Below, piece after piece: positions 15,782 through 23,404 of a stretch of 64,000 nucleotides of DNA; position 1 is the stretch's first letter; every line of letters begins with the position of its first letter. Below the pieces are notes generated by a model that was not told the origin of the DNA, did not search any database, and was given only the letters and a program-made list of their open reading frames with translations. This stretch comes from Winogradskyella flava (GTDB lineage: Bacteria > Bacteroidota > Bacteroidia > Flavobacteriales > Flavobacteriaceae), in the NCBI RefSeq assembly GCF_014243395.1, contig NZ_JACLCP010000001.1, forward strand, positions 930,001-994,000. Reading direction: 5' to 3'. Made by a program: the position numbers and the translations under genes.

Positions 15782-17334
15782 GTTTTACGGAAAATGATAT
15801 AAAATTAATAGATAAAAAGGGACTAACCCTTGAGAAAGTTGAATCACAAATAGAACTTTTTAAAACGGGAATCCCTTTTACAAACATTGCAGAAGCAGCT
15901 ACGATTGGTAATGGCATCATTGGCTTAGATGGCCAGCAAATTGATGAAGCAGTAGCTCATTTTGAAATCAACAAGAGCGGCTTATCACTTCTAAAGTTTG
16001 TGCCAGCCTCAGGAGCAGCAACAAGAATGTTTAAGTTTTTATTTAAGTTTTTAAAGGAATACAATCCTAAAAAGGAATCCTTAAATGCCTTTATAAATAA
16101 AAACAACTTCAAAGATTTGGCATTTTTTCTAGTTGGTTTGGAAAAGTTTCCGTTCTATAAACAGGTTATAGAAGTTTTACAACTGCAAGGTGTCGATTTC
16201 CACCAATTGTCCTCTGGTGAAAAGGCATTGCATTTTGCGAAAACAATGCTAAACGAAAACCAACTTAATTTTGGTAATTCTCCAAAAGGTTTGTTACCAT
16301 TCCATAAATATAAAAGTCATCATATTTCTACGGCTTTTGAAGAACATTTATATGAAGCAGCACTCTATGCTTCGGATGATAGAAAAGCTGAACTTCATTT
16401 TACAATATCCGAACGTTTCAAGGATAAATTTAGTGAGGAATTTAAGCGTATCGAGGAATATGTTGAGGAAAATACAGGAGTGTCTTTCAATATTTCATTT
16501 TCATATCAGCAAGAGTCAACCGATACCATAGCAGTTACACCAAAGGATGAACCTTTTAGAAATGAGGACGGTTCATTACTTTTTAGACCATCTGGTCATG
16601 GTGCGTTGTTAAAGAATTTAAATGAACTAGATGCGGATATCATATTCATAAAGAATATAGATAATGTGGTGGTTAAGCAATATAAGGAAGAGGTTGCTAG
16701 ATATAAAAAAGTGTTGGCAGGAATTTTATTGAAACTGCAAACCAAAGCTTTTAAGTGTTTGAGAATTTTAGATCAATCAGAGATATCTCAACAAGAATTC
16801 AAAGACATAGAAACATTTCTAACAAACGAATTGTGTATTAAGATTTCTGGCGAATACAAGAAATATTTAGATAAATACAAGATTGAGTATTTACGAGAAA
16901 AGTTGGATAGACCAATTCGCATTTGCGGAATGGTTAAGAATGAAGGTGAACCAGGAGGAGGTCCTTTTTGGGTAAGGGATATGTATGGAAATCTGTCGTT
17001 ACAGATTGTAGAATCTGCCCAAATCAATTTAAAAAATAAATGGCAGAAAGACATACTGACTAATGCCACACACTTTAATCCTGTCGACTTAGTTTGTGGT
17101 GTCAAAAATTATAAGGGTGAAAAATATGATCTTGAAAACTTCGTAGATCATAATGCCGCGTTCATAACTATGAAAACCAAGGTTGGTAAAGACCTAAAGG
17201 CGTTAGAGCTACCTGGACTTTGGAATGGAAGTATGGCACATTGGAACACTATTTTTGTGGAAGTCCCAATTATAACATTCAATCCCGTGAAAACAGTAAA
17301 TGATTTATTAAAAGCACCACATCAAATTAATTAA
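15778..17334 (+). CDS. DUF4301 protein, nucleotidyltransferase-like
   Basis: A 518-residue Bacteroidota protein of the DUF4301 family. No function is established. By eye it carries what looks like a sugar-nucleotidyltransferase signature: FVPASGAATRMFK (74-86) and SPKGLLPFHKY (168-178) resemble the glycine-rich loop and PK segment of that fold, and RPSGHGALLKNLN (270-282) with IIFIKNIDNVV (288-298) resembles UDP-sugar pyrophosphorylases. Coupled to the kinase by an ATGA overlap, and 2 bases before arfB. See findings for the test. Confidence 0.85.
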   Translation: MSFTENDIKLIDKKGLTLEKVESQIELFKTGIPFTNIAEAATIGNGIIGLDGQQIDEAVAHFEINKSGLSLLKFVPASGAATRMFKFLFKFLKEYNPKKESLNAFINKNNFKDLAFFLVGLEKFPFYKQVIEVLQLQGVDFHQLSSGEKALHFAKTMLNENQLNFGNSPKGLLPFHKYKSHHISTAFEEHLYEAALYASDDRKAELHFTISERFKDKFSEEFKRIEEYVEENTGVSFNISFSYQQESTDTIAVTPKDEPFRNEDGSLLFRPSGHGALLKNLNELDADIIFIKNIDNVVVKQYKEEVARYKKVLAGILLKLQTKAFKCLRILDQSEISQQEFKDIETFLTNELCIKISGEYKKYLDKYKIEYLREKLDRPIRICGMVKNEGEPGGGPFWVRDMYGNLSLQIVESAQINLKNKWQKDILTNATHFNPVDLVCGVKNYKGEKYDLENFVDHNAAFITMKTKVGKDLKALELPGLWNGSMAHWNTIFVEVPIITFNPVKTVNDLLKAPHQIN

Positions 17335-17336
17335 TT

Positions 17337-17741
17337 GTGGATGTTGAAGCTCTAAAATCTGAATTAACATTTAAAGCTGTTCGAAGTTCTGGTAGTGGAG
17401 GACAGCATGTGAACAAAGTAGCTTCTAAAGTCGTGCTTTATTTTAATCTTGAAACATCTACGGTTTTTGATGAGGATGAAAAAAAGCGCTTAAAGGAATT
17501 TTTCAGTAATAGATTAACCAAGCAAAATGTGCTAATATTGAATTCTGATGAAAGTCGAAGTCAGTTTAGAAATAAGGCCTTGGTAATCCAACGGTTTTTA
17601 GCACTTATTGAAGAAAGTCTAAAGGAAGACAAAGAGCGTAAGCCAACAAAAGTGCCTAAAGCGGTAAAACGAAAACGTTTAGAGAACAAGCGTAAAGCTT
17701 CAGAAAAGAAAGCCAATCGTAAGCCACCTAAGATTGATTAA
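17337..17741 (+). CDS. arfB: Alternative ribosome-rescue factor ArfB (peptidyl-tRNA hydrolase)
   Basis: Release-factor-like hydrolase of 134 residues. The catalytic GGQ is at 21-23 in RSSGSGGQHVNKVASKV, and the lysine/arginine-rich C-terminal tail (RKPTKVPKAVKRKRLENK...) enters the empty mRNA channel of stalled ribosomes. It lacks the codon-recognition domain of RF1/RF2, so it frees peptides from non-stop ribosomes. Start is GTG at 17337, two bases after the previous stop. Last gene of the seven-gene run. Confidence 0.93.
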   Translation: MDVEALKSELTFKAVRSSGSGGQHVNKVASKVVLYFNLETSTVFDEDEKKRLKEFFSNRLTKQNVLILNSDESRSQFRNKALVIQRFLALIEESLKEDKERKPTKVPKAVKRKRLENKRKASEKKANRKPPKID

Positions 17742-17765
17742 TTAATAATAATTAATCAATAATCA

Positions 17766-17796
17766 TTTGCCAATATCCATTTGTAAACTATCTTTG
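17766..17796 (+). promoter_or_regulatory. Bacteroidota sigma-A promoter of the TPP-regulated receptor
   Basis: TTTG at 17766-17769, exactly 19 bases, then TATCTTTG at 17789-17796. This is a full match to the Bacteroidota TTTG-N19-TAnnTTTG promoter. Transcription would start near 17801-17803, just before the TPP riboswitch. Confidence 0.75.
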
Positions 17797-17804
17797 CAGC
17801 GTTC

Positions 17805-17882
17805 TCAAAAAAGGGGTGCCAATAGGAGGCTGAGATCATACCCATTGAACCTGCGCAGGTAATGCTGCGAAGGAAATTAAGG
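17805..17882 (+). promoter_or_regulatory. TPP riboswitch (THI element)
   Basis: All conserved THI-box blocks occur in order: GGGGTGCC (17813-17820), GGCTGAGATCATACCC (17828-17843), GAACCTG (17847-17853), AGGTAATGCTGCGAAGGAA. This is the thiamine pyrophosphate aptamer. It lies about 110 bases before the receptor ATG and directly after a strong promoter. High TPP would reduce receptor expression. The outer P1 helix is not obvious by eye, and no clear terminator hairpin follows, so the switch may act on translation. Confidence 0.95.
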
Positions 17883-17890
17883 ATGATATT

Positions 17891-17916
17891 GTCATGCTGA
17901 ACTTGTTTCAGTATCT
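17891..17916 (+). repeat. Dispersed hairpin repeat A, copy 2
   Basis: A 26-base copy starting GTCATGCTGAACTTG, arms ATGCTGAA/TTCAGTAT with one G-T pair. It lies in the mRNA leader between the TPP riboswitch and the receptor start codon. Confidence 0.75.
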
Positions 17917-17989
17917 CATTCATCAAAAAAATCAATTACTAACAAAGAATAATGACCTCTTTTTATTCGATTATAAAGTTATAATCGCG

Positions 17990-20224
17990 ATGAAAAATTT
18001 ATTCAAAAATCTCTCAAAAAACAGTAGGCAGAGATTAACAATTTTTATTTTTTTATTAAGTCTTTCTACAGTTTTTGGACAAGAAAAACAACAAGACACT
18101 ACTAAAACCGAAAAACTAGATGAGGTTTTAGTAAAATCAGTCCGTGTAAGGGAAAAAGCGCCTATTACGCATTCTAATGTTACCAAAAAAGAAATTGCTA
18201 AACGCAACTTAGGGCAAGACATTCCTATTTTGCTGAACTTTTTACCGTCAGTAGTAACGACCACAGATGCTGGAGCTGGTGTAGGTTATACAGGTATAAG
18301 AGTTAGAGGTGTCAGTCCGCAATCTACCAATATTACCATCAACGGTATTCCTTATAATGATGCGGAGTCTTTAGGTACGTTTTGGGTAAATCTTGGCGAC
18401 TTTGCCTCATCGGTAGAGAGTTTGCAATTACAACGTGGTGTAGGAACATCCACAAATGGTTCTGGTGCCTTTGGTGCTAGTATTAATGTATTGACTGATG
18501 CCGTTTCAAATGAAGCATCTGGTGAAATCTCAAATTCTTTCGGAAGCTTCAATACACGAAAACATACAGTAAAATTCAGTACGGGTTTAATGAACGACCA
18601 TTTTGAAATTGCTGGTCGTTTGTCTAATATTTCATCAGATGGTTACATTGATAGAGCTTCTGCAGATTTAAAATCGTATTTCTTGCAAGCATCATATGTA
18701 GATGCGAATACATTGATAAAGGCTATTACGTTTGGCGGTAATGAAGTTACCTATCAAGCGTGGTATGGTATTGATGCTGAAACTTTAAAAAGCGATAGAA
18801 CTTTCAACTTTGCTGGAATATACACGGATGATGATGGTAATACACAATTCTATGATAATGAAGTGGACAACTACAGTCAAGACCATTATCAGTTGCATTG
18901 GAATCAGAAATACAATAACAATTGGTCAACTACCTTAGGTTTAAACTATACTTATGGTCGTGGTTATTTTGAACAATTCAGAGAAGACGATGATTTTTCG
19001 ACGTATGGCTTTGAAGAATTAACAGTGGATGGTGAAACGGTTAACACCACTGATTTAATCCGTCGTCGATGGTTAGATAATGACTTTTATGTTGTTAATG
19101 CCAGTGCCAATTATAAGAATGAGGAGTTAGATATGATTTTTGGTGGGTCTTTTAGTCATTATGATGGTGATCATTTTGGTGAAGTGATTTGGGCAGAATA
19201 TGCGAGTCAAAGCGATATTAGAGATCGTTATTATGATGGTAATAGCTTAAAGAATGATTTATCCGTATTTACTAAAGCCAATTATCAGCTTAATGATAAG
19301 ATAAGTTTATATGGTGACTTGCAAGTACGAAACGTCACCTATAAAACGTTTGGAAATACTTCGGATTTAGTGGACTTTGAAGTCGATAAAGCGTTCACGT
19401 TCTTTAATCCAAAGGCTGGTATCACTTACGATTTAAATTCTAATAACAGTTTCTATTTTTCTTTCGCAAGAGCGAATAGGGAGCCAAATAGAACTGATTT
19501 TGAAACTGATAATGATATTAAACCAGAACGGCTTAATGACTTTGAGTTGGGTTGGCGACATAAGAAGGGGAATTTCGTATTCAATGCAAATGCGTACTAC
19601 ATGCTGTATAATCAGCAATTGGTGCTTTCGGGTGGCTTAGATGATGTTGGAAACCCAATTAGAACTAATAGTGGTGAAAGTTACCGATTGGGATTAGAAT
19701 TGGAAGCTATTATTCCAGTGACCCCTAAATTAACTCTACAGCCTAACATGACGTTAAGTTCTAATAAAAATAAGGAAACTATTGTGTCTTTGAATGGGGC
19801 ATTGCAGAGCTTAGGAAAAACCGATATTTCGTTTTCACCAGATTTGGTAGCCGCGAATGCCATAGTGTTTCAGCCTCTAGAAAATCTTCAAATGTCGCTT
19901 TTAAGTAAATATGTTGGAGACCAGTTTATGGGAAATACGGAAAATCCTGATTCTAAATTAGACAGCTTCTTTGTAAATGATTTTAATATTAATTACACTC
20001 TGTCATTCCTGGGTAATGAGGAGTCTCAACCTATTTTCGACTCTATTGTATTTTCAGGTTTAGTGAACAATATCCTTAACGAAAAATATGTGCCTAATGG
20101 GTATTTTGGATCATTTGATTTTGAAGATCCAAATAGCTCAACGGGTATTTCTACAGGATTTTTCTCTGGATTCTATCCACAGGCCACCACAAACTTTTTG
20201 GTTGGAGTGACATTAAACTTTTAG
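17990..20224 (+). CDS. TonB-dependent outer-membrane receptor, thiamine-regulated
   Basis: Outer-membrane beta-barrel transporter of about 744 residues: signal peptide (RLTIFIFLLSLSTVFGQ), a plug domain (LDEVLVKSVRVREKAPITHSNVTKKEI...IRVRGVSPQSTNITINGIPYNDAE) and a 22-strand-type barrel ending in ATTNFLVGVTLNF. It has no SusC-type carboxypeptidase-like domain. The TPP riboswitch in its leader marks it as a probable importer of thiamine or a thiamine precursor. The start is the ATG at 17990; the longer frame from 17894 reads through a dispersed repeat. It overlaps the convergent lipoprotein gene by four bases. Confidence 0.93.
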   Translation: MKNLFKNLSKNSRQRLTIFIFLLSLSTVFGQEKQQDTTKTEKLDEVLVKSVRVREKAPITHSNVTKKEIAKRNLGQDIPILLNFLPSVVTTTDAGAGVGYTGIRVRGVSPQSTNITINGIPYNDAESLGTFWVNLGDFASSVESLQLQRGVGTSTNGSGAFGASINVLTDAVSNEASGEISNSFGSFNTRKHTVKFSTGLMNDHFEIAGRLSNISSDGYIDRASADLKSYFLQASYVDANTLIKAITFGGNEVTYQAWYGIDAETLKSDRTFNFAGIYTDDDGNTQFYDNEVDNYSQDHYQLHWNQKYNNNWSTTLGLNYTYGRGYFEQFREDDDFSTYGFEELTVDGETVNTTDLIRRRWLDNDFYVVNASANYKNEELDMIFGGSFSHYDGDHFGEVIWAEYASQSDIRDRYYDGNSLKNDLSVFTKANYQLNDKISLYGDLQVRNVTYKTFGNTSDLVDFEVDKAFTFFNPKAGITYDLNSNNSFYFSFARANREPNRTDFETDNDIKPERLNDFELGWRHKKGNFVFNANAYYMLYNQQLVLSGGLDDVGNPIRTNSGESYRLGLELEAIIPVTPKLTLQPNMTLSSNKNKETIVSLNGALQSLGKTDISFSPDLVAANAIVFQPLENLQMSLLSKYVGDQFMGNTENPDSKLDSFFVNDFNINYTLSFLGNEESQPIFDSIVFSGLVNNILNEKYVPNGYFGSFDFEDPNSSTGISTGFFSGFYPQATTNFLVGVTLNF

Positions 20225-20664
20225 TTAGTCACTAAATAGCTATTATTCCCAAGATCATCGACCCTGTATGGCTGTAGCGTGCAGGGTTGTGTGTTTCCAT
20301 CTAAACCTTGTCCAGTAGCTAAGCCATATTGGTTGGCATCTTCACAACCGCAAACTACAATATCACCAGTGCCTGAGTCAGTCAATGTAGAGCAACCTGA
20401 CGGTGTATGGCTAGGGTCAGCGGCATCCCAAGCATAAAGGGTTGCTGAATTTAAACGATATAACCAAATACCATTATTCCCTTGGTTTGACACATAGACA
20501 CTATTTCCTGGAAATGCGAGTTGACTAAACTGTGGTAAATTGATATTAACCGTAAGGTTAACACCAGCATCGAATAAGAAATTACAATTGTTTCTATTGT
20601 CGTCGTCACCATTACATGCAAAAAATAAAATAGAAAGAATTATGGGTAGTTTTTTCATTGTCAA
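20221..20664 (-). CDS. Lipoprotein with degenerate Rieske-like fold
   Basis: A 147-residue predicted lipoprotein (ILFFA before Cys17). The C-terminal part resembles a Rieske domain: DPSHTPSGCSTL (83-94), VVCGCEDANQYGLATGQ (103-119), then LQPYRVDDLGNNSYLV. In true Rieske proteins these loops are CxH and CxxH around a 2Fe-2S cluster; here the first Cys is Ser85 and the second His is Glu108, so the cluster is probably not bound. The fold assignment is by eye. Function is unknown. Convergent with the receptor gene. Confidence 0.7.
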   Translation of the reverse strand: MTMKKLPIILSILFFACNGDDDNRNNCNFLFDAGVNLTVNINLPQFSQLAFPGNSVYVSNQGNNGIWLYRLNSATLYAWDAADPSHTPSGCSTLTDSGTGDIVVCGCEDANQYGLATGQGLDGNTQPCTLQPYRVDDLGNNSYLVTN

Positions 20665-20713
20665 TTTTTGGGCTTCAATTTACGATTATTTCAACTATAC
20701 CGTAAATATTTTA

Positions 20714-20721
20714 TATATTTG
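20714..20721 (+). promoter_or_regulatory. Bacteroidota -7 element for greA
   Basis: TATATTTG matches TAnnTTTG, 78 bases before the greA ATG. No clear -33 partner. The predicted leader contains hairpin repeat A copy 3. Confidence 0.5.
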
Positions 20722-20753
20722 CATAGTAATCTCGTTCGCGCGGGATTTTTTTT

Positions 20754-20776
20754 GTGCTGAACTCGTTTCGGCATCT
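20754..20776 (+). repeat. Dispersed hairpin repeat A, copy 3
   Basis: A 23-base copy (GTGCTGAACTCGTTTCGG...) without the first three bases of the others. Arms GTGCTGAA/TTCGGCAT pair with two G-T pairs. It lies in the greA leader, 22 bases before the ATG. Confidence 0.7.
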
Positions 20777-20798
20777 TTTTAGAATAAACGAATGAATT

Positions 20799-21272
20799 AT
20801 GAGTAAAGTATCTTATTACACGGCAGAAGGACTAAAAAAATTAAGAGAAGAGCTAAATCATCTTAAAGATGTTGAGCGTCCAAAGGCGTCACAGGCTATT
20901 GCAGAAGCTAGAGATAAAGGAGATTTAAGTGAAAATGCAGAATATGATGCTGCTAAGGAAGCGCAAGGTATGTTGGAAATGAAAATCTCTAAAATGGAAG
21001 AAACTTTAGCCAATGCTCGTGTTATTGATGAATCACAATTAGATACCTCTAAAGTTTTGGCTTTATCTATAGTGAAGATTAAAAATCAAACTAATGGTAT
21101 GGAAATGACCTATACTTTGGTGGCTGAAAGCGAGGCGGATTTGGCTACAGGTAAAATTTCCGTGAATTCGCCAATAGGTAAAGGTCTATTGGGTAAATCA
21201 GTAGGTGATACTGCAGAAATCCAAGTACCTAATGGTATTATGAAGTTTGACATCTTAGAGATTTCGAGATGA
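20799..21272 (+). CDS. greA: Transcription elongation factor GreA
   Basis: A 157-residue Gre factor that enters the secondary channel of RNA polymerase and stimulates cleavage of backtracked transcripts. N-terminal coiled coil (YYTAEGLKKLREELNHLKDVERPKASQAIAEARDKGDLSENAEYDAAKEAQ) carries the acidic tip DKGDLSENAEYDAA; the C-terminal FKBP-like domain contains VNSPIGKGLLGKSVGD. Length and motifs match the family fully. Followed by a strong terminator at 21316. Confidence 0.97.
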   Translation: MSKVSYYTAEGLKKLREELNHLKDVERPKASQAIAEARDKGDLSENAEYDAAKEAQGMLEMKISKMEETLANARVIDESQLDTSKVLALSIVKIKNQTNGMEMTYTLVAESEADLATGKISVNSPIGKGLLGKSVGDTAEIQVPNGIMKFDILEISR

Positions 21273-21315
21273 TGAATTTTTAATTATATAAAAATCTTAT
21301 TTCATATTATACATT

Positions 21316-21345
21316 AAAGATTCCTTGCTCAAGGAATCTTTTTTA
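21316..21345 (+). terminator. Rho-independent terminator after greA
   Basis: Stem AAAGATTCCTTG/CAAGGAATCTTT with a 2-base loop as written (opening to 4-6 bases) and a T-run. Confidence 0.88.
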
Positions 21346-21370
21346 TCTTTATGAGATATTCTTTTGGGTT

Positions 21371-21760
21371 ATGGCAACAATTTTCACAAAAATCGTTAAT
21401 GGAGAAATTCCGTCATACAAGGTTGCGGAAACTAAAGACTTTTTTGCTTTTCTAGACATAAATCCAAACTCAAAAGGACACACACTTTGCATTCCCAAGA
21501 AAGAAGTCGATAAGATTTTTGACCTAGATGAGGCGGCATACATTGGACTAATGCAATTTTCAAGACGAGTAGCCATTGCTATCGAAAAGGCCATTCCTTG
21601 TGAACGTGTTGGTATGTCTGTGATAGGTCTTGAGGTTCCCCATGTTCATGTACATTTAATTCCTTTGCATTCCATGGAAGATGCACGCTTTACGAGTAAA
21701 GAAAAATTAAGTTCCGAAGACTTTGAAATCACAGCAAATAAGATAGCTTCTTACCTGTAA
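21371..21760 (+). CDS. HIT family nucleotide hydrolase
   Basis: Histidine-triad protein of 129 residues, Hint-like. The catalytic triad is HVHVHLIP (H91, H93, H95), preceded by the usual FTKIVNGEIPSYKVAET and FLDINPNSKGHTLCIPK segments. Such enzymes hydrolyse purine nucleoside phosphoramidates; the physiological substrate is generally unclear. Single gene between the greA terminator and a convergent gene one base away. Confidence 0.93.
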   Translation: MATIFTKIVNGEIPSYKVAETKDFFAFLDINPNSKGHTLCIPKKEVDKIFDLDEAAYIGLMQFSRRVAIAIEKAIPCERVGMSVIGLEVPHVHVHLIPLHSMEDARFTSKEKLSSEDFEITANKIASYL

Positions 21761-21761
21761 A

Positions 21762-22118
21762 TTAAAAAGAAATCACACCAGTCACAGCGAGTATAATTGC
21801 AGCTACAATGAGCAGATCCAATACAATTACAACCCAAGCTAAAGGCTTTAGTTTTATTGATTTTGGTCTAGGTTCGATTGCCCGTTTTTGATAAGCCACT
21901 ACACTTTCTATATCATCTGTCCAACGCACTGGAAAAATAGAAGTGTTACAATTATAACAATGAATCTCGCTTACTATTTCTTTTGAAATAGCTTTGTAAA
22001 AAGCATTCTCGACAAATTTTTGTTTAAAGGTTATTTCCAAGCCATCATTAGAGTAACACTCAGGACAGTTATTACTGAGTCTAGCTTCTTTTAGTGTGAA
22101 ATATTTGTAAGTAGCCAT
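21762..22118 (-). CDS. Zinc-ribbon membrane protein, unknown function
   Basis: A 118-residue protein with an N-terminal zinc-ribbon-like arrangement (CPEC at 19-22 and CYNC at about 54-57) and one C-terminal transmembrane helix (about 94-116, AWVVIVLDLLIVAAIILAVTGV). It begins 9 bases after the stop of the histidine kinase gene, so both are probably on one mRNA. No function is known; the pairing could mean it modulates the kinase, but that is inference. Confidence 0.72.
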   Translation of the reverse strand: MATYKYFTLKEARLSNNCPECYSNDGLEITFKQKFVENAFYKAISKEIVSEIHCYNCNTSIFPVRWTDDIESVVAYQKRAIEPRPKSIKLKPLAWVVIVLDLLIVAAIILAVTGVISF

Positions 22119-22127
22119 GGGCTAAAT

Positions 22128-23282
22128 TTAAGACAATAATTTTAAACTAATTTGAATGGTTGTTCCTTTTCCAATCTCAGAATTCAAGACTTTTATTTTA
22201 CCGTTATGGTAGTCCTCAATTATTCTTTTGGCTAAGGATAGTCCAAGTCCCCAACCACGTTTTTTGGTAGTATAACCAGGTTCGAAAATCTTGGTAAACT
22301 GATGTTTGGGAATACCTTTTCCAGTATCAGAAATTTTAATATTTACAAGTTTTTCATCAGAAGATATGTGGAGCTTCAAATCTCCTTTTCCTTTCATGGC
22401 GTCAATAGCATTTTTAACCAAATTCTCTATAGTCCAGCTATAAAGTTGTGCGTTGAGATTTACAGGAATTGCATCATTGGGAGCAGTGATTTCAAAATCT
22501 ATGAGTTTGGATGATCTCGATTTTAAGTAGTCGTAAGAGGATATTGTTACATCAACAATATCTACCGTTTCCAGGGTAGGAGCTGAACCAATTTTACTAA
22601 AGCGTTCGGTAATGGTCTGCAAACGATCAATATCTTTTTCAATTTCTACAATATATTCAGGATTTACATTTTCCGATTTTAAAATTTCGGCCCAACCAAC
22701 AAGAGAGGATAAGGGCGTTCCAATCTGGTGAGCGGTTTCTTTTGCCATTCCTGTCCAAAGTTTATTTTGCTCGGCATTTTTAGAACTTCGATAAAAGAAA
22801 TAAACAACGGCAGCAAAGAGTAGAATGATCAATAATAACGCTAATGGGTAGTACTTTAGTTTATTCAATAAGGGAGAGTTACCATAGTATAATGTTGAGT
22901 GTACACGATTTCCATATCGAATTTCTATGGGCTGATTCTCTTTTTCAAATTTTTTAATCAGTTTTAAAAGATATAGTGAGTCTTTCGCTTTTTCTTCATC
23001 GATATTTCTATAATTTAAGCTTCCGTCCGTACTGACATTTATCATTGGTGTTGTTGTATTACTAGCTATAATTACCAATGGGAGTTCCCCAATATCAGCA
23101 TTTAAATCTTTCGTTAAACTCAATTCTTTTTGTGCAAAAGACCAATTTTTCATTTTATTACGTTCTTCGGCCTTAAAATTTTGGAAGAAGACGTAGGTAT
23201 TCCAAAGAATGAGAGAGATGATAATAAATGAGGATAGTATAATAATCCAGCGGATTACATTTCGGTTTGAGTTAAACGTCAT
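22128..23282 (-). CDS. Membrane sensor histidine kinase
   Basis: A 384-residue two-component sensor. Two transmembrane helices (about 12-32 and 145-164) enclose a periplasmic sensing region of about 110 residues. The phospho-acceptor is H185 in AKETAHQIGTPLSSLVGW; the ATPase part has the N box ENLVKNAIDAM, G1 SDTGKGIP and G2 GWGLGLSLAKRI. No HAMP domain is evident. No response regulator gene lies next to it, so the partner is elsewhere. The signal is unknown. Confidence 0.93.
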   Translation of the reverse strand: MTFNSNRNVIRWIIILSSFIIISLILWNTYVFFQNFKAEERNKMKNWSFAQKELSLTKDLNADIGELPLVIIASNTTTPMINVSTDGSLNYRNIDEEKAKDSLYLLKLIKKFEKENQPIEIRYGNRVHSTLYYGNSPLLNKLKYYPLALLLIILLFAAVVYFFYRSSKNAEQNKLWTGMAKETAHQIGTPLSSLVGWAEILKSENVNPEYIVEIEKDIDRLQTITERFSKIGSAPTLETVDIVDVTISSYDYLKSRSSKLIDFEITAPNDAIPVNLNAQLYSWTIENLVKNAIDAMKGKGDLKLHISSDEKLVNIKISDTGKGIPKHQFTKIFEPGYTTKKRGWGLGLSLAKRIIEDYHNGKIKVLNSEIGKGTTIQISLKLLS

Positions 23283-23404
23283 TGGTTAGTGCAATTTCTA
23301 TTTAATATAATGCAAAACTGTTGATAATATTGTGCTTAAACAAAAGGAAAACACTTTTACTAGCAAACCAATATAGCTATATTTGTTGAAAATCAGTAGA
23401 GGGC

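Noticed and set aside
17894..17989. N-terminal extension of the TonB receptor from an ATG at 17894
   Set aside because: It translates through the dispersed repeat and is hydrophilic; the ATG at 17990 gives a proper signal peptide.
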